From Arthrinium phaeospermum (Eukaryota; Ascomycota; Sordariomycetes; Amphisphaeriales; Apiosporaceae), in contig QYRS01000004.1 in NCBI GenBank assembly GCA_006503535.1, forward strand, positions 2,480,001-2,544,000: a stretch of 64,000 bases of DNA. Reading direction: 5' to 3'. Within the stretch, counting starts at the first letter, position 1; each line of letters starts with the position of its first letter. Positions 22,298 to 34,500 of this stretch are shown here, in pieces. Both the position numbers and the translations under genes were made by a program. The notes beneath the pieces are model-generated. The model was not told the origin of the DNA, made no database searches, and saw only the letters and a program-made list of their open reading frames with translations.

Positions 22298-25200
22298 TCA
22301 CACGAATGCGGGCTCATGGCCTTCTTCTTCGCTGCCAGCGATCCTTCTCCGCCGGCTGCTCAGGAACAGGTCAACCATCTGCTTGCTCCCCATGGCCTGG
22401 GGGTCGGTGTTTTCATTTGGAACATGCGATGAGTTTTCTTGCCCTTCTGAGCGCTCGTTCTTAACTGTATGCTTTGTTGGGTAGAGGTTCTCGCCCCCTC
22501 TCGATTCCTGATCGGCCGGTAGCTTGTTGGAGCTTGGCGACTGGGTCACCTTCCCAAATTGCTTTTCGACAGCCTCGCCGATACCAGACGTGTGCCCACA
22601 GGCAGCATCATTTGTGGACCTTTGCTGTCGTCTTACCAACTTCACAGGGGATGGTGTTCGGTTTTGCGGCCGAGGACCTAATGGGATTGTGGGTCGAATA
22701 TGCGTCAACGGCTTAGGTGTCCTAGTATCCAGTGACTTTTCCCTCGACTCATTTACTGACACAAATGATCTCTCAGTGCTAGATCCCAGGCTTGCTGCTG
22801 ATGGGGTCGACCTCAATGCACTCTTCAGAGGGATGGGTGGGGGCTTGTTCTCCTTATCTGAGAGAGCGTCCGTATTCGCCATCACCGTCCTTGAGCGCGG
22901 TGCGTTGTTCAAAGCGTGTGGCTCCAAGTGCCCAAGGGCATTGTTTGACTGGCTTGGGGCAAGAGACTCTGTGGTTTCGTCTTCCTCATCGCAGTCGCTG
23001 ATCTGAGCTTTTTCTCTAAGATGACCAGATACTGGTGGGAATCGTGTCAAGGACAGGTCCTGTTCACCACCACCTTGGTCGTCTGCGAGTGCTGAATCTT
23101 CAAGCTTAGAAACATTGGCCGACAGCCATGTTTTCCATTCGACGGAACTGGCTGTGGATGTAAGACGGCGATGGGATTTGGGGGGATTTGCGGCTTTGGT
23201 GGATCAACAAATATTGTCACTGCTCCAAGACTATTGGGTGGGCTGGGAAAGCTGTCCATCAGTGGACGGGTATCAGAGGTAGGCCGGGAATTTGCTTCTT
23301 CATTGGAGTAGATACTCTCTGAGTAGTGCATTTTGCCATCTACATCCGAGTCGCATCTGCTCACGCTGCGAATGGGCAAGTTATTCAACGACGGCATGAA
23401 TGGGTTGAACTCAGATGATTTGGGAGAGCCAATTAGGTCCGTTGCTGTAGAAATCGAGCCCTGAAGTGCTCTCCGGTAAGGGCTCTGGGTACGGAAGAGA
23501 TGGCAAGTTGGACTCCCAAAGAACGCCGACGGGCGAGCCGACAAAGTTCGCACTCGAGGGGCGTCCTCTGCATCACCAGCTTGGCTGGACGTAATCTCTG
23601 CTTGGTGTGCGTGTGAGAGTGTATCACAGTCGGATTCATTCGAGGATCCCGAACTAGGCCTGTGGTCCTCTGTAAATGCTGGACCTGTTTCCACTTCGGT
23701 TGCCTTTTGTCCAATGCTCTCGTCCGAGACGACGTGGCGGATGGTCGGTGCCACTGAGCTCCTCAGTGAAGCAGTGTCCTCTGAGGACTGCCCGAGGCCA
23801 CGTCTGTTTCCTTTCTCCAGAGCTAGCGCGGCCTCTTGAGTCTCGTTGAGCCTCTTCATCAAGGCAGAGTAAATCCTCTGGCTATCCACATTGGCGGATG
23901 TGTCGGTTGGAACTTCTTCCGTTGGGAAGTTAGCGAAGGGGCTCCGTTCTGTCCATTGACGAGCCAAGTTTGGACGTCGAGATGTCGCAGAAGAGATATG
24001 TGCTCCGTTCTCCTTGATTACCGATAGTCTTTGCTTTTCCCACTCTCTTCCCTGGCTACTCGTAGCGGTCGATGTGTGGACATCGGAGTTGGTCCAACTA
24101 GTCACCCGTGACTTTTCATCTGATAGCTTCCTCTCGCTCCGAAGACTCTCCAGACTCACTTGTTGTGATCTCAGCTGCTGTTCAGACGGTACGGCGTGAA
24201 GCGAAGGGACCCCAGATGTCACCCGAGAAAGAGCTGCGTCTTCCGATGGAGCGTCGTGAGTGACTGGGATTTGGTTCTCTACTTCTACCACGTGAGTTTT
24301 TTGGGCTTCGATCTGCTGTGGCGGAAAGTCTGTTTCGTCATTATCGGCCTTTGCTAAGTTGAAGAAGCTCTTTATCCGTGTCTTCAAGGTATGCGACACT
24401 TTGCGAGCTTTTTTGCCGATGGTCTTATCTTTGGACACAGTTTCGGTGATACTGAGGCTCTCTGACTCGGTAGTATCGCTTGTGTCTCGCAAAGTTCTCC
24501 TGAATGCTTTGCCTGCTTTATGAGGCTTAGAGCCGAGATGCTGAGACGAGTGTGACGACACGGACTGCTCCATGGTCGATGGAAGTGGGATGGCGTTGGC
24601 TGCCCGCGTAACCAGGGGCATGCTATCGCGACGGGCGGATAACGGCCGAGATTGTTCACGACGGCTCTTCAAGAAGCTCATCGACTTTGGGGCATTCAAT
24701 CTTGGAGGCCTAACGTTCTCGACTGGCGGATAGTAAGCGGAACTGACAAAGGACGGAGACAGATTCTCAGGGAGTTGGGTCCCTGGGCTTTTCGCTCCTG
24801 ACGCTATCCCGTCGTAACTCGAGAAGAGTGATCTTGATTTGCGAATGCGTCGGTAGGAAGAGGGTTCGGAAGCGATGTTATCTTCAGGCGTATAGTACTC
24901 CTCACTAGTAATGAGTGCGTTGATGTAGTCACCTGCAGTACCTTTGGCAGGAGAAGTCATCTCGGACGTTGATAATCTGTGGGGTGTTGGCCATGGACGA
25001 GGGGCATCGCTTTCCGAAGTTCGCGGCCTTGTCGCGCCCGATGTTCGCGTTGGAGTGTTGTCATGTTGTCTTCGTAGCTGTGCCAAGCCTCCGGACAGCT
25101 TCGGCTTGACGAAGCGCACGCTTTGCTGCTGTTTGCAGCTGCCAGACTCGTTGCTCCGCCGGTCTGGGGAGCTATAGTGCCGGTCCAGGCTCGGCCTGTT

Positions 25201-25398
25201 GGGCTGGCGTGACGGTGGCCACAAAGCAGACTCCGTGGTAGAGCGCTCTCTCGCCTGGCGAAATGCCTGAGTGGCAGCGACTCGAGCATCTCGCTCAGCT
25301 TGTTCCGTAGATATATGAAGCAGCTGGACGCTCTTCACCGAAGAAATTGACTTCCTGCGATCAAGGCCGCCAGATTTGGTACTGTTGCGTCGCTGCAT
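22298..25398 (-). CDS. Large Ser-rich, mostly disordered fungal protein; frame break
   Basis: The start at 25398 opens a 783-codon frame, then the reading continues in another frame to the stop at 22298, for about 1030 residues. The N-terminus (RRNSTKSGGLDRRKSISSVKSVQLLHISTEQAERDARVAATQAFRQARER) is basic with a short helical stretch. The middle is Ser/Thr/Pro/Arg-rich with many RxxS-type sites and a basic segment, KTIGKKARKVSHTLKTRIKSFFNLAK, around residue 330. After the break comes SSVEWKTWLSANVSKLED, then KENKPPPIPLKSALRST, and a C-terminus QMVDLFLSSRRRR...AFV. The composition suggests a phosphorylated scaffold or cell-cortex/cycle protein, but I recognise no domain. The break sits at or near the G6 run at 23180-23185 and has no splice consensus, so it is more likely a one-base error or mutation than an intron. 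Confidence 0.7.
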
Positions 25399-26395
25399 GG
25401 CTCAGCGAGCCTCTATTATCACTATCGGGGAGATGTCGTGCCCAATGATGCTCGGATTAAAGACCCTCGACATACGGAGGTGATCATATAACGGATGATG
25501 ATGATGAAGATAAGGGGGAGCAAGACAACTTGAGCTGGCAGCAGCACAATAAGCCAAAGACGGCAGAGATCAGTGACCGATTTGTTGGACGCAACTATTT
25601 AGTTGACAAGCCAGAAACTGTCTGCACTCGTGGTAAGATGATGTGAGTATGCATGAATTAGAGTAAGAAGCAATGGCTCAGAGATGGCAGCTCGCTCCGA
25701 AAACAGTCCTATTCAGAGGCGGGCAGAGCTTCCAATTGAAGGCCGCATGTGAACGGAAGGAACTGTGTAGTGACATCTCGGTTGGTTGCAAAGAGAGAGG
25801 GAAAGGACGCTGGTCGATTCCATCCTGGCTGTCGCTTCCCAAGGAAGCCGCCATCGACTGATGCTGCTTGTCTGTGCCCTTCTCCATTGCCTCCACGCGT
25901 GCGTTGACGAACCCAAAACAATCACCAACAGACATCGTTGATCGAGTACACAGACATTGATTGGCACATCTGTGATTGCCCGAGCAGTGGTACCTCTAAA
26001 TGGGTAAGGGTATGGTCAGTATATCTGGTTGGGAGATGGGGGAAAATAGACAGAACATACGAGCACTGAGACCAATTTACATGTATTGAACTCAATTCGA
26101 TCCACACCGATTGACTTGAGCCGTACTCCCCCCACCAACCGGTACTGATCGTCAAGCAAGTTCGCAATAAACATATCACAAAGATGAGGTCGTTAGGTCA
26201 CGCAGTGTCAAGTCTCATCTTATTCAATCTTGTTGTATTTGCCGTATAGCAAGAAAAACCTAAGAAACTATCAAGGAGAAGTCCTTACAACCCAGTAACG
26301 TAACCCGACTTATTGCAACCAGACTACGTATGTAAACTCCTTTAATAGGCAAAATTACAAGTGTGGCTCTGTGGGCATATAGCGCCATCAGATAC
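25399..26395. other. Intergenic region upstream of the Ser-rich protein gene
   Basis: About 1 kb with no convincing gene. It holds the promoter of the minus-strand Ser-rich gene and the 3' flank of the protease gene. A gatgatgatga patch lies near 25495-25510. Confidence 0.4.
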
Positions 26396-28055
26396 CTAGG
26401 ACTCGAACTCCTCAAAGAAGTGCTCAAGCTCCGCCTCAACCATGTGGTGAATCTTCTCCGAGATCTTCTCGGCCTTGTCGGAGAAGGACGAAACACCCTT
26501 GACGATGGTGCCGGAGGCAACGTTGAGGTCCTTCTCAATGGCCTTCTCCAGGTCCTCAAGAGTGATGGTCTTCTCAGACTGCTCCTTCTTGGCGGTGTAG
26601 GAACCCTTGCCAATGATGCTGCTGTAGTTGGAGCTACCGCCACCGTTGAAGGCAAGCAGGTTGGGGGTTCCGCTGGAGATGTCAGACAGAGCACCCTTGG
26701 TGGCGATGCTGAGCAGGTTAGTCTTCAGCTTGGCGGGAGTAATGTCGGCCATGCCGTACTCGGAGTCCTTGCTGGGCTGGAGAGACAGGAAGTAGGCAGT
26801 CAAGCCGCACAGATGGGGCGAGGCCATCGAGGTACCGCTGATGGTGTTGATGGCAGTCTTGCTTCCAGTCCAGGTAGACTTGATGTTGACACCGGGGCCA
26901 AAGACATCAACGCACTTGCCCCAGTTGGAGAAGTAAGCACGGTTGTCACCGAGGTCAGAGGCACCGACGGTGATGGCCTTGGTGGAGGCAGCGGGGGAGT
27001 AGTTGCAAGCGTCCTGGTTGTCATTGCCAGCAGCAACAGAGAAGTGGATACCGGCATCGACAGCAGCGTTGACAGCCTGGTCCAGGGAAGGAGACTTGCC
27101 ACCACCAAGAGACATGTTGGCGACAGAGCCCTTGAAGTTCTTGCGCTTGCCATCCTTGGCGGCCTGAACGGTGCTCATGTGGGCAGAGGCGGCCCACTCG
27201 ACACCCTTGAGCACATCACTCATGGTACCGGAGCCGTTGCTGCGAAGGACCTTGACAGCGTAGACATTGGCCTTCTTGGCCACACCGTATTGCTTGCCAG
27301 CAATAGTACCAGAACAGTGAGTTCCGTGGCCGTTGCCGTCAATGTCCTCATCGCCGTTAGGGATGGTCTTGCCCCACTTGGCACGGCCCTCGAAGTCGAC
27401 GTGCTCAATGTTGGTACCCGTATCAATAATGTAGGCATCAACACCCTCGCCACCGTCAGCGGCGTACAGGTACTTGTTGAAGTTGCCGAACCCAAGGCTT
27501 TCGCGGTGGGAGATACGGGCCAAACCCCAGGGGGCGTTCTTCTCGAGCTCGGGCTCGTCCTTCGACGACATCATGGTGTGGACGATCTGATCCCGCTCGA
27601 TGTGCTCGACCTGTGGAGGAAAGCGCATGTCAGTTTATGGTCTCTCGGCATTGACAGTGAATAGGGTGTTGGAATGTACTCACATCAGGGTGGTTCCGGA
27701 CCTGCTCGATGGTGTCCTCATCGAAATGGCCAGAGTAACCCATGAAGTCGGCGCTGATCTTGTAGGTGTGCTTCAAGCCGCTGAACACATCATCGACCAT
27801 GGGGAACTGGCCGCGCTTGCGCAGCTCGATGCGCTCATCCTCGCGGGCGCCGTGGATCTTCTGAATCCACGACTGGTGGTCCGAGGCAGATGACTCCGTC
27901 ACGTGCTTCTTGAACTTGATGATGTATTGGTTGGGGATCTCGTCGCCACTGGACGACGACAGGATGGGTGCAGCTCCATCGTGGATCGTCTCGTAACTGA
28001 AGGACGGGGCGGCGCTGGCGGCGCAAGCCAGCGAGAGAGCAACGATGCCCCTCAT
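26396..28055 (-). CDS. PRB1: Vacuolar subtilisin-like serine protease (proteinase B/cerevisin type)
   Basis: Two exons, 28055-27684 and 27610-26396, give 528 residues. MRGIVALSLACAASA is the signal peptide. The I9 propeptide follows (NQYIIKFKKHVTESSASDHQSWI to NHPDVEHIERDQ). The S8 catalytic triad is intact: Asp in AYIIDTGTN at about 187, His in GNGHGTHCSGT at about 219 and Ser in SGTSMASPHLCG at about 385, with the oxyanion Asn in AAGNDN at about 320. The C-terminal extension (EKTITLEDLEKAIEKDL to ELEHFFEEFES) is typical of the vacuolar group and is absent from secreted alkaline proteases. The enzyme works in vacuolar protein turnover and autophagy; homologues are known as the Asp f 18/Pen c 18 allergen group. 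The chosen start is the Met right before the hydrophobic core, not the upstream in-frame one at 28094. Confidence 0.94.
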
Positions 28056-31000
28056 GTTGGATGGTTTGCGAGGGTGGGTGTAGGTGCGGTGCAAACTGGA
28101 TTGACCAACTGATAAAGTCTACCTGCGACTGTCTAGTAGGTCTAAGCAATGGGAAACAAGGAAAAGAAAAGCCTGGGAATCAACAGCAGATGCCCAAGTA
28201 AACGAGTCGTTACAAAGTTAATGTAACGACGATACGATGAGATAGATGACGATGGATGATGGAGATGGAGAGGAGAGAAGAAGGGAGGAAGGGAAGAGAG
28301 GGAAAGAGGAAGATGATGCTCACAGATAAAGGCAAGGCGCACAGTGGTGTGTGTCGGCTGCCTTCCTGCTCCGTCCAGGTCGATGGGCGTGTGACGCTGC
28401 TTCCCAGCAAGAGAGTGGAGCACCTTGCGTAGCGGCAGTCTGGCGGGTGCAAGATAACAACTGGGGGCAGGGGAGATCGCAGCTGGGCTTGTGGAGAGTG
28501 AGGCAGAAGGGGATGTGAAGGAAGAATGGCTGCGCTAGCATTAATAGGTCACTAAGCCGCATCCGGTAAGCACCTCTGCGATCGTTCAAACTGACTCAAG
28601 CTTCCCCAAAGCGCGCGGCGGCTTTCTGGGGATCGCGGCATGCTGGAATTCTTCACGGCAACGCAGTCTGACTCGGATCGGACGGTTTCCATCTGCGTAT
28701 GCTACAGTACGGGCGCTCAATATTGGCCATCGTCGCACGAGGGATAAGTTCATAATATTAAAAATCTCTGCGCAACCCAGTCAGGCCATCAGCCACGGCG
28801 AGTCGCAAGAGGCAGCAGCAGCTCGCTCACAACCAGCTCGGCCAGTGCAGGGCTATCAATCAATCAATCATAGGTGGATAGCGATACCTAGGTACCTCGC
28901 TAAGGTACGCACTCCCCCAAACACAAGTGACCTGATATGGCTCGCTTGGCGCCGCAGCTAAACGCTAGGAAGGTTTCCGAGGCAATGCACAGCGATAAGA
29001 TACGGGAGCAACGGGAGCTCTGGAATCTGGAGCCCTCCTGGAGCTTGCCCGCGTTAGCTGCGTCCGCCCAATGCTGTACCTGACCGGCCTTTTACGTACA
29101 AGAAAAGCCAGCGCGGGAGCAGACACACATGCTGATGAATATTATGGCTTACTGACGTGCTTGACAACACCTCCGTTGATTTCGAATTACCATGGTCCTC
29201 GAAATTCAGACAACTGCCCTCGGGAGGCCGACATCGTTCTATTGTTTTAACACGTCATGCGCCTGTAGACCGCAAGTGAGCATGTAAGATCGAACGGAGC
29301 TTTATCTGTGGCTAATTATGTAGCCCAGAGATGTGCTCTGGACCCTGGAATACCACCCACCAAACCCCTGCGTGAATGAACCGGTCAAGTCTCCTTCGAA
29401 AATAAGGAGTTCTAATAGGTATTATTACAGTTCATGTATTCCCTTTATGTAATCGGGAGTAAGGAGAAATGCAGTCAACATAGTTGCATGCTGCCTGCTA
29501 ATGAACAGAGTACGGTTTATTCCCACGGCTGCTTGCGACATATCTACTACCTTAGGTAGGTAAGCTCGCGTTCAGCGAGCTAAACTACAGCTCTGCTGCT
29601 GCTGCTGCTTGTAAGCCAACAATACTATGCTACATTTCCTAGCGGGAATGATAAGATTGAAGTGCGTAGCAGCTGTCCTATTATGCGCTACGTTGTACTA
29701 CCCGGTCTCTTGATCTTGCGATGCTTGCACCAGTAGCTATGATGATGTTGGTATGGCAGACGGTGGCTGACTGTGTTGCCAGGCAGGTAAAAGCAATGAC
29801 ACAATAGGAAGCTTGGGCGTTTCCCAATCCTGCCTAGAGAAACCCAGAGACAGTTCCCCTCTGGTATTGTCTTTAATTATTACCTAGCTTGCCTCGACAG
29901 ACGGGATCGACAGACAAACATGCGGACTCCGAGCTCGGCCAGGTGATATCTCTCCTGTGGCCCTGCCTCCCTACTTACCTCCTTGATTGACAAGCTGAGG
30001 GTGGGAAACCACCCCCAAACTATTGATACAGAATACGGTCATTCGGTCCCTGGCACGTGTGCAACTTTCCCATGTTTGTCTTATCCGTCTTCCGTTAAGG
30101 TCTTACTTGAGGGATGGTGGGGCTCATCGCCTCTGTTGACGCGGCCTGGCTGGCTGCCTTAGTGACCGCGCATTTGTGTTCCGGATGACGACTGACAAGG
30201 GGGAGCTTGACAGCTTGACCAGATACCGACCTGAAGCTGGAATTATGATTAATAGCACACCATTGAAGTGAAGCGAGGCGTGATACGGAAAGGGGGAATG
30301 GACTGTGCAACCGCTGGCACTATCGACATGAAAGTCGGTCTGGTGCTTTCGTGGCAGCTGTGATACGTCACTGTCGGTAAGTACTATTAATATCCCATCG
30401 CCAGCCTTTAAGACTGCTGTCAGTTATTCAGTCGATGAAACAGCCAGTCTTTTGATCGCCATATTCCGGAATTGCTCTAGTTGCCGTGAATGCCAACCTC
30501 CTCTGGAGCGCACTCTCTTACAAATCGCATCTACCTTATTTATTTGTAAAGAGGTTCGCAAGTCCTGTCCCATCCCATCGCCATATGTAGTCAAGCACCC
30601 CTATGGGCTGGCTCACAGGTTGCATCTCAACACATAAGGTGATGAACCGCGGTCCACTTTGCAGCAACGAGCCCAATCCCAGGAAACTATGTATGTGAGG
30701 CATGCAGCTCGGCATGCAGTTCCTAGAGCCGAAAGGTTCCATTCGCAACTCAAATCAGGATCGTCGGAGTCTGTCATACCTGTAGCATTTGATAGACTAT
30801 TGTCCATTACCTCCTCCGCGAGACGATTACCTGCTGTGCACGTGCATGGTATGGTGAATGGACGGTCGGGCTCTGGTTCGGAGCTGGCAACACTTGGATT
30901 GAAACAAGGAGCCTATTAATCTTCTTGGAAACACCAGGCCATAAACACTCGACACTCATCATGTTCCATTTGAGGTTGCATGTAACAAAGAACTTGGGCG

Positions 31001-31569
31001 GATCTGCACGATAACCCTGGACGAATCCACGTCAATACGGGGGCGCTGGGCGCGCGCGCCTTTGAACGCGGCTGTAAATTTAGCACAAGTGGGATGGATG
31101 ATGACCTGGGCACCTAACAAGGCAGCACAAGCCACACATCTCAAGGCTGACACTTTTTGAATATCTCGTTGAAACCAGAAGCACCGGCCCACCACGACGC
31201 GATTGTGTTCAACGCCAGCATTTCTCTTCCAGTAAACCATTACTCTTGCTCTGGAGGGCCACGAGCGACGTCATATCTGTTTCTGTAGTCTGCATTGAGT
31301 TTCGCGCCCGGTGCCGGTGCCCCCCGCTGCGACACGTCGGTTGTTTGCTCGAGCCTGTCTGAAAAAGCATCCCTTAGCACTGCCTGCCTGCTAAATCGTC
31401 GCATTTCAGCAGCGTTACCTCTAGCATTATATAGCGGGTTCGCCTATCGATGTTGCGGAATATCGGTTGTCGAGAAGGCCCAAACCAGGGTGCAACTAAC
31501 GGGGTGGGTAAATCATGAAGAGCAGGCACCCATCACGATAACCCCGATCTCGCCGATGAGCCAGACAGC
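28056..31569. promoter_or_regulatory. Long divergent intergenic region (3.5 kb)
   Basis: It separates the protease and BEACH-protein starts. No gene is supported despite its length. Notable patches are a purine-rich run at about 28250-28315, pyrimidine-rich on the protease strand; caatcaatcaatca at about 28857-28870; the palindrome acctaggtacct at 28886-28897; a related ccttaggtaggtaag at about 29550-29564; and five CTG triplets at about 29592-29607. Confidence 0.45.
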
Positions 31570-34500
31570 ATGTCTACCCGACCCAGCAGATACCGTTCCT
31601 CCACGTCGGCCTCCACGCCCTCGTCCGTGTCCAAGGCACTGGAGGTGCAACAGAAGCTGCTCGATTCCGTGGCTGCCGTGCTATCGACTCAACAAGATCC
31701 ATATCCCAACATAGAAGAGCTAGTAACCCGCCTCGATCAAATCAAGCAGCACCTCACTGCAGCGAAACCTCCGAGCTCCGTTCAAGATGATTTCCGGCAC
31801 CTCCACGGCTTCCAGCGCCTGTTCGATATCCTCCGGGCCTATTCCGGCTACTACAACCCACAGAAACGCAGCCAAAATGAGAAAGAAAGCCTGTTTCGAC
31901 TACTCGATGCAGTGCTTGGTGTGCTATCAGTGGCATTCAACGCCCACCCAGGGAACATGCGCTACTTCCGCACGCGAGTCGAAAGTGGCGGCTGGGAAGC
32001 ATTAGAGCAGTCGATAGCAAGCATCGGGCTTGGCGGCGGTGATCTGGACTGTTGGACTAGCAGCCAGCTCTTCGGAAAACTGCTCGCCTTCTCACTACAA
32101 ATGCCAACGCTGGCTGATTTCTGCCGAAAGACAATATTTGAAGACATGCCTGTCATCATCGGGGAGGGCGATCTCGGCGACGATGCGCCAAGAAACGAGG
32201 AATCGCCCGATCCTGAGGAGCAGGCAGCGTTAATCCAGGATGCAGTGCGCACAGTTATTGGGCCGTCGACCAAATTGCAATATCCCGAGACAATCAGAAC
32301 GGCTGTGGACTTCTGGATTTCCATGCCGAAGGGTGCAGATTCACAATCAATAACAGTCTCCTTGTTAGTGTTGGGCGTCATTGCGCAGGTAATCACGGCC
32401 TCGACGCACAACCTCTGCTTGGTACACGACACTACTGTGCATTCTCGCCTACTTGCGATTTCCTTTGACAGTAATGCTGGTCTGAGCGGGGCAGAAAACA
32501 AGCTGGTTATGGATATATGCAGGTCCTTGATGTCTCTTGGAGTGAAGCGCCTCGCCGATGCGCAGGCGCTGCTCATGAACTCGTCACCAGAAGCTTCCGA
32601 GCACTGCTTGGAGATGGTACAGAAGCACCAAGATCCTCCTTTCATACAGTTTGATCTTTCACTCCATGGCCATTCCTCTATCGATCTGCCCAGTCTCGGT
32701 CGATCTTTTCCTCCTTCGTCATCGAATGGGTACACGTTCATGGCATGGATTCGGGTGGATGAATTCGACCCGAAGTCTCATACAACGATATTCGGAGTTT
32801 TTGACGCAACACAAACATGTTTCTTGCTGTTGTATCTGGAAAAGGACACACAGAACTTCATCCTGCAAACATCAGTCACATCACGGAGGCCGAGTGTTAG
32901 GTTCAAGTCGTTCGCCTTCAAGGAAAAGAGATGGTATCACATAGCTCTCGTTCATCGCCGCAAGACGATGTCTGCGAACAAAGCCTACCTATATGTGGAT
33001 GGTGAACTTGTAGAACACCTCCAAGCAACGTTTCCATCGCCCCCACCCCTGGCGAACGGAAGCACAGAAAGCTTTGCTTCATTTGCTTCGAGTAACAACA
33101 AGACAATGCCAGTCCAGGCCTTTTTGGGCACTCCTAGGGAATTATCATCCCATCTCGGTGCAGGGGTTGTCACCTCCAAGTGGTCTGTAGCCACTGCTCA
33201 TCTATTCGAGGAAGCTTTGAGTGACGATTATCTGGCTGTTCCTAGTCGTCTCGGGCCGCGCTATCAGGGCAATTTCCAAGACTGTCTTGGCGCCTTTCAG
33301 ACTTACGAAGCCTCTGCGCACCTGGGTCTGAGAAATGATCTGGTTACCGCAGGGAAGGAGGGCTCCGACCTGATCAGAGTCATCAGAGATAAAGCTGGTT
33401 ATGTTATGCCAGAAAGTAGGCTTCTCCTTAGCTTGATGCCTTCTTCAACCATCAGAGAACGGGACTCCTTTAGTGACTCTCAGCTGTTCCGCGCACTATC
33501 TCGTGGGCCATCACATGCGCTGGGTCAGATGACGATGAAGAGTGGTACTGGTATCGCAATCAATACTGCACTGCCATCGGTCAACGATGCCCTCCTTCGC
33601 TCTAGTGGCGTCGCTGTTCTCTCCGGCGAACCCGTCGTTGCTGTGCCTCGACATCTCGACGATGCCATGTGGCAACTTGCTGGCTTCACCCCTCTAGCCT
33701 TAAAGATTGTCGATAGAGCATCAAACGCCGAGTCCCTTATTCGAGCTGTTGAGATGGTCTTCCGCTGTGTGAATTCGAGCTGGCGAAATAGTGAGGCAAT
33801 GGAAAGGTGCAGTGGCTACAACATTATGGGTATGCTTCTGAAATGCAAACTCGGGCTTGCACCTACAGGGGCCGAGAACATTACTGCTCGTCTTTCTCTA
33901 GATGATGTGGAGAAGGACAGGTTGAGTTTCCAGCTTCTCAGCCTCGTACTTGACTTCGTGGGTTACGATCACAAGAACTCGCTGAATTCAATTATCAAGA
34001 ATCCTCTTGCATATCGTATCCTGCTAGTCGATTTTGATGTTTGGCGAAGATGTGTGCCTATTGTACAGGAGTTGTACTATAGGCAGTTCGTGACCTTCGC
34101 AAGGAATAGCAAGTATCACGAGTACAACAATCGAAGACTCCTGAGAATGCGTAAGTCGTTATTTTCCCTCCGGTCTTTCTTTTGCTCGTGGCTAACTTTA
34201 TAACTATAAGGTGTTGTAAAACGGTTATTGGACGCGCTTAAGGCTGAGCCTTTAGCGGTTGCGGTCGTGCCATTCTTTATTGATGCTCTCCAAGAACTGG
34301 TACAGTGCAGCTACAACACCGAGGTCCACCGGTCACTCGCCTTGTTCATCACTTACGCCTTCCATGCCTCACCCGGATCTCTTCCCAGGACGCCAAAACC
34401 GAGCTCTGCAACCCTTGCGAGACCACCTTCCGCTACTCCCACTCGGCCTGTTGTTGACACGAGCCGAGCGGGTTACGTCCTCAACACAACTTTGAACAGG

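Noticed and set aside
26363..27664. 433-codon plus-strand ORF opposite the subtilisin gene
   Set aside because: Antisense shadow of a strongly codon-biased gene; its Val/Gly/Leu-rich translation matches no fold.
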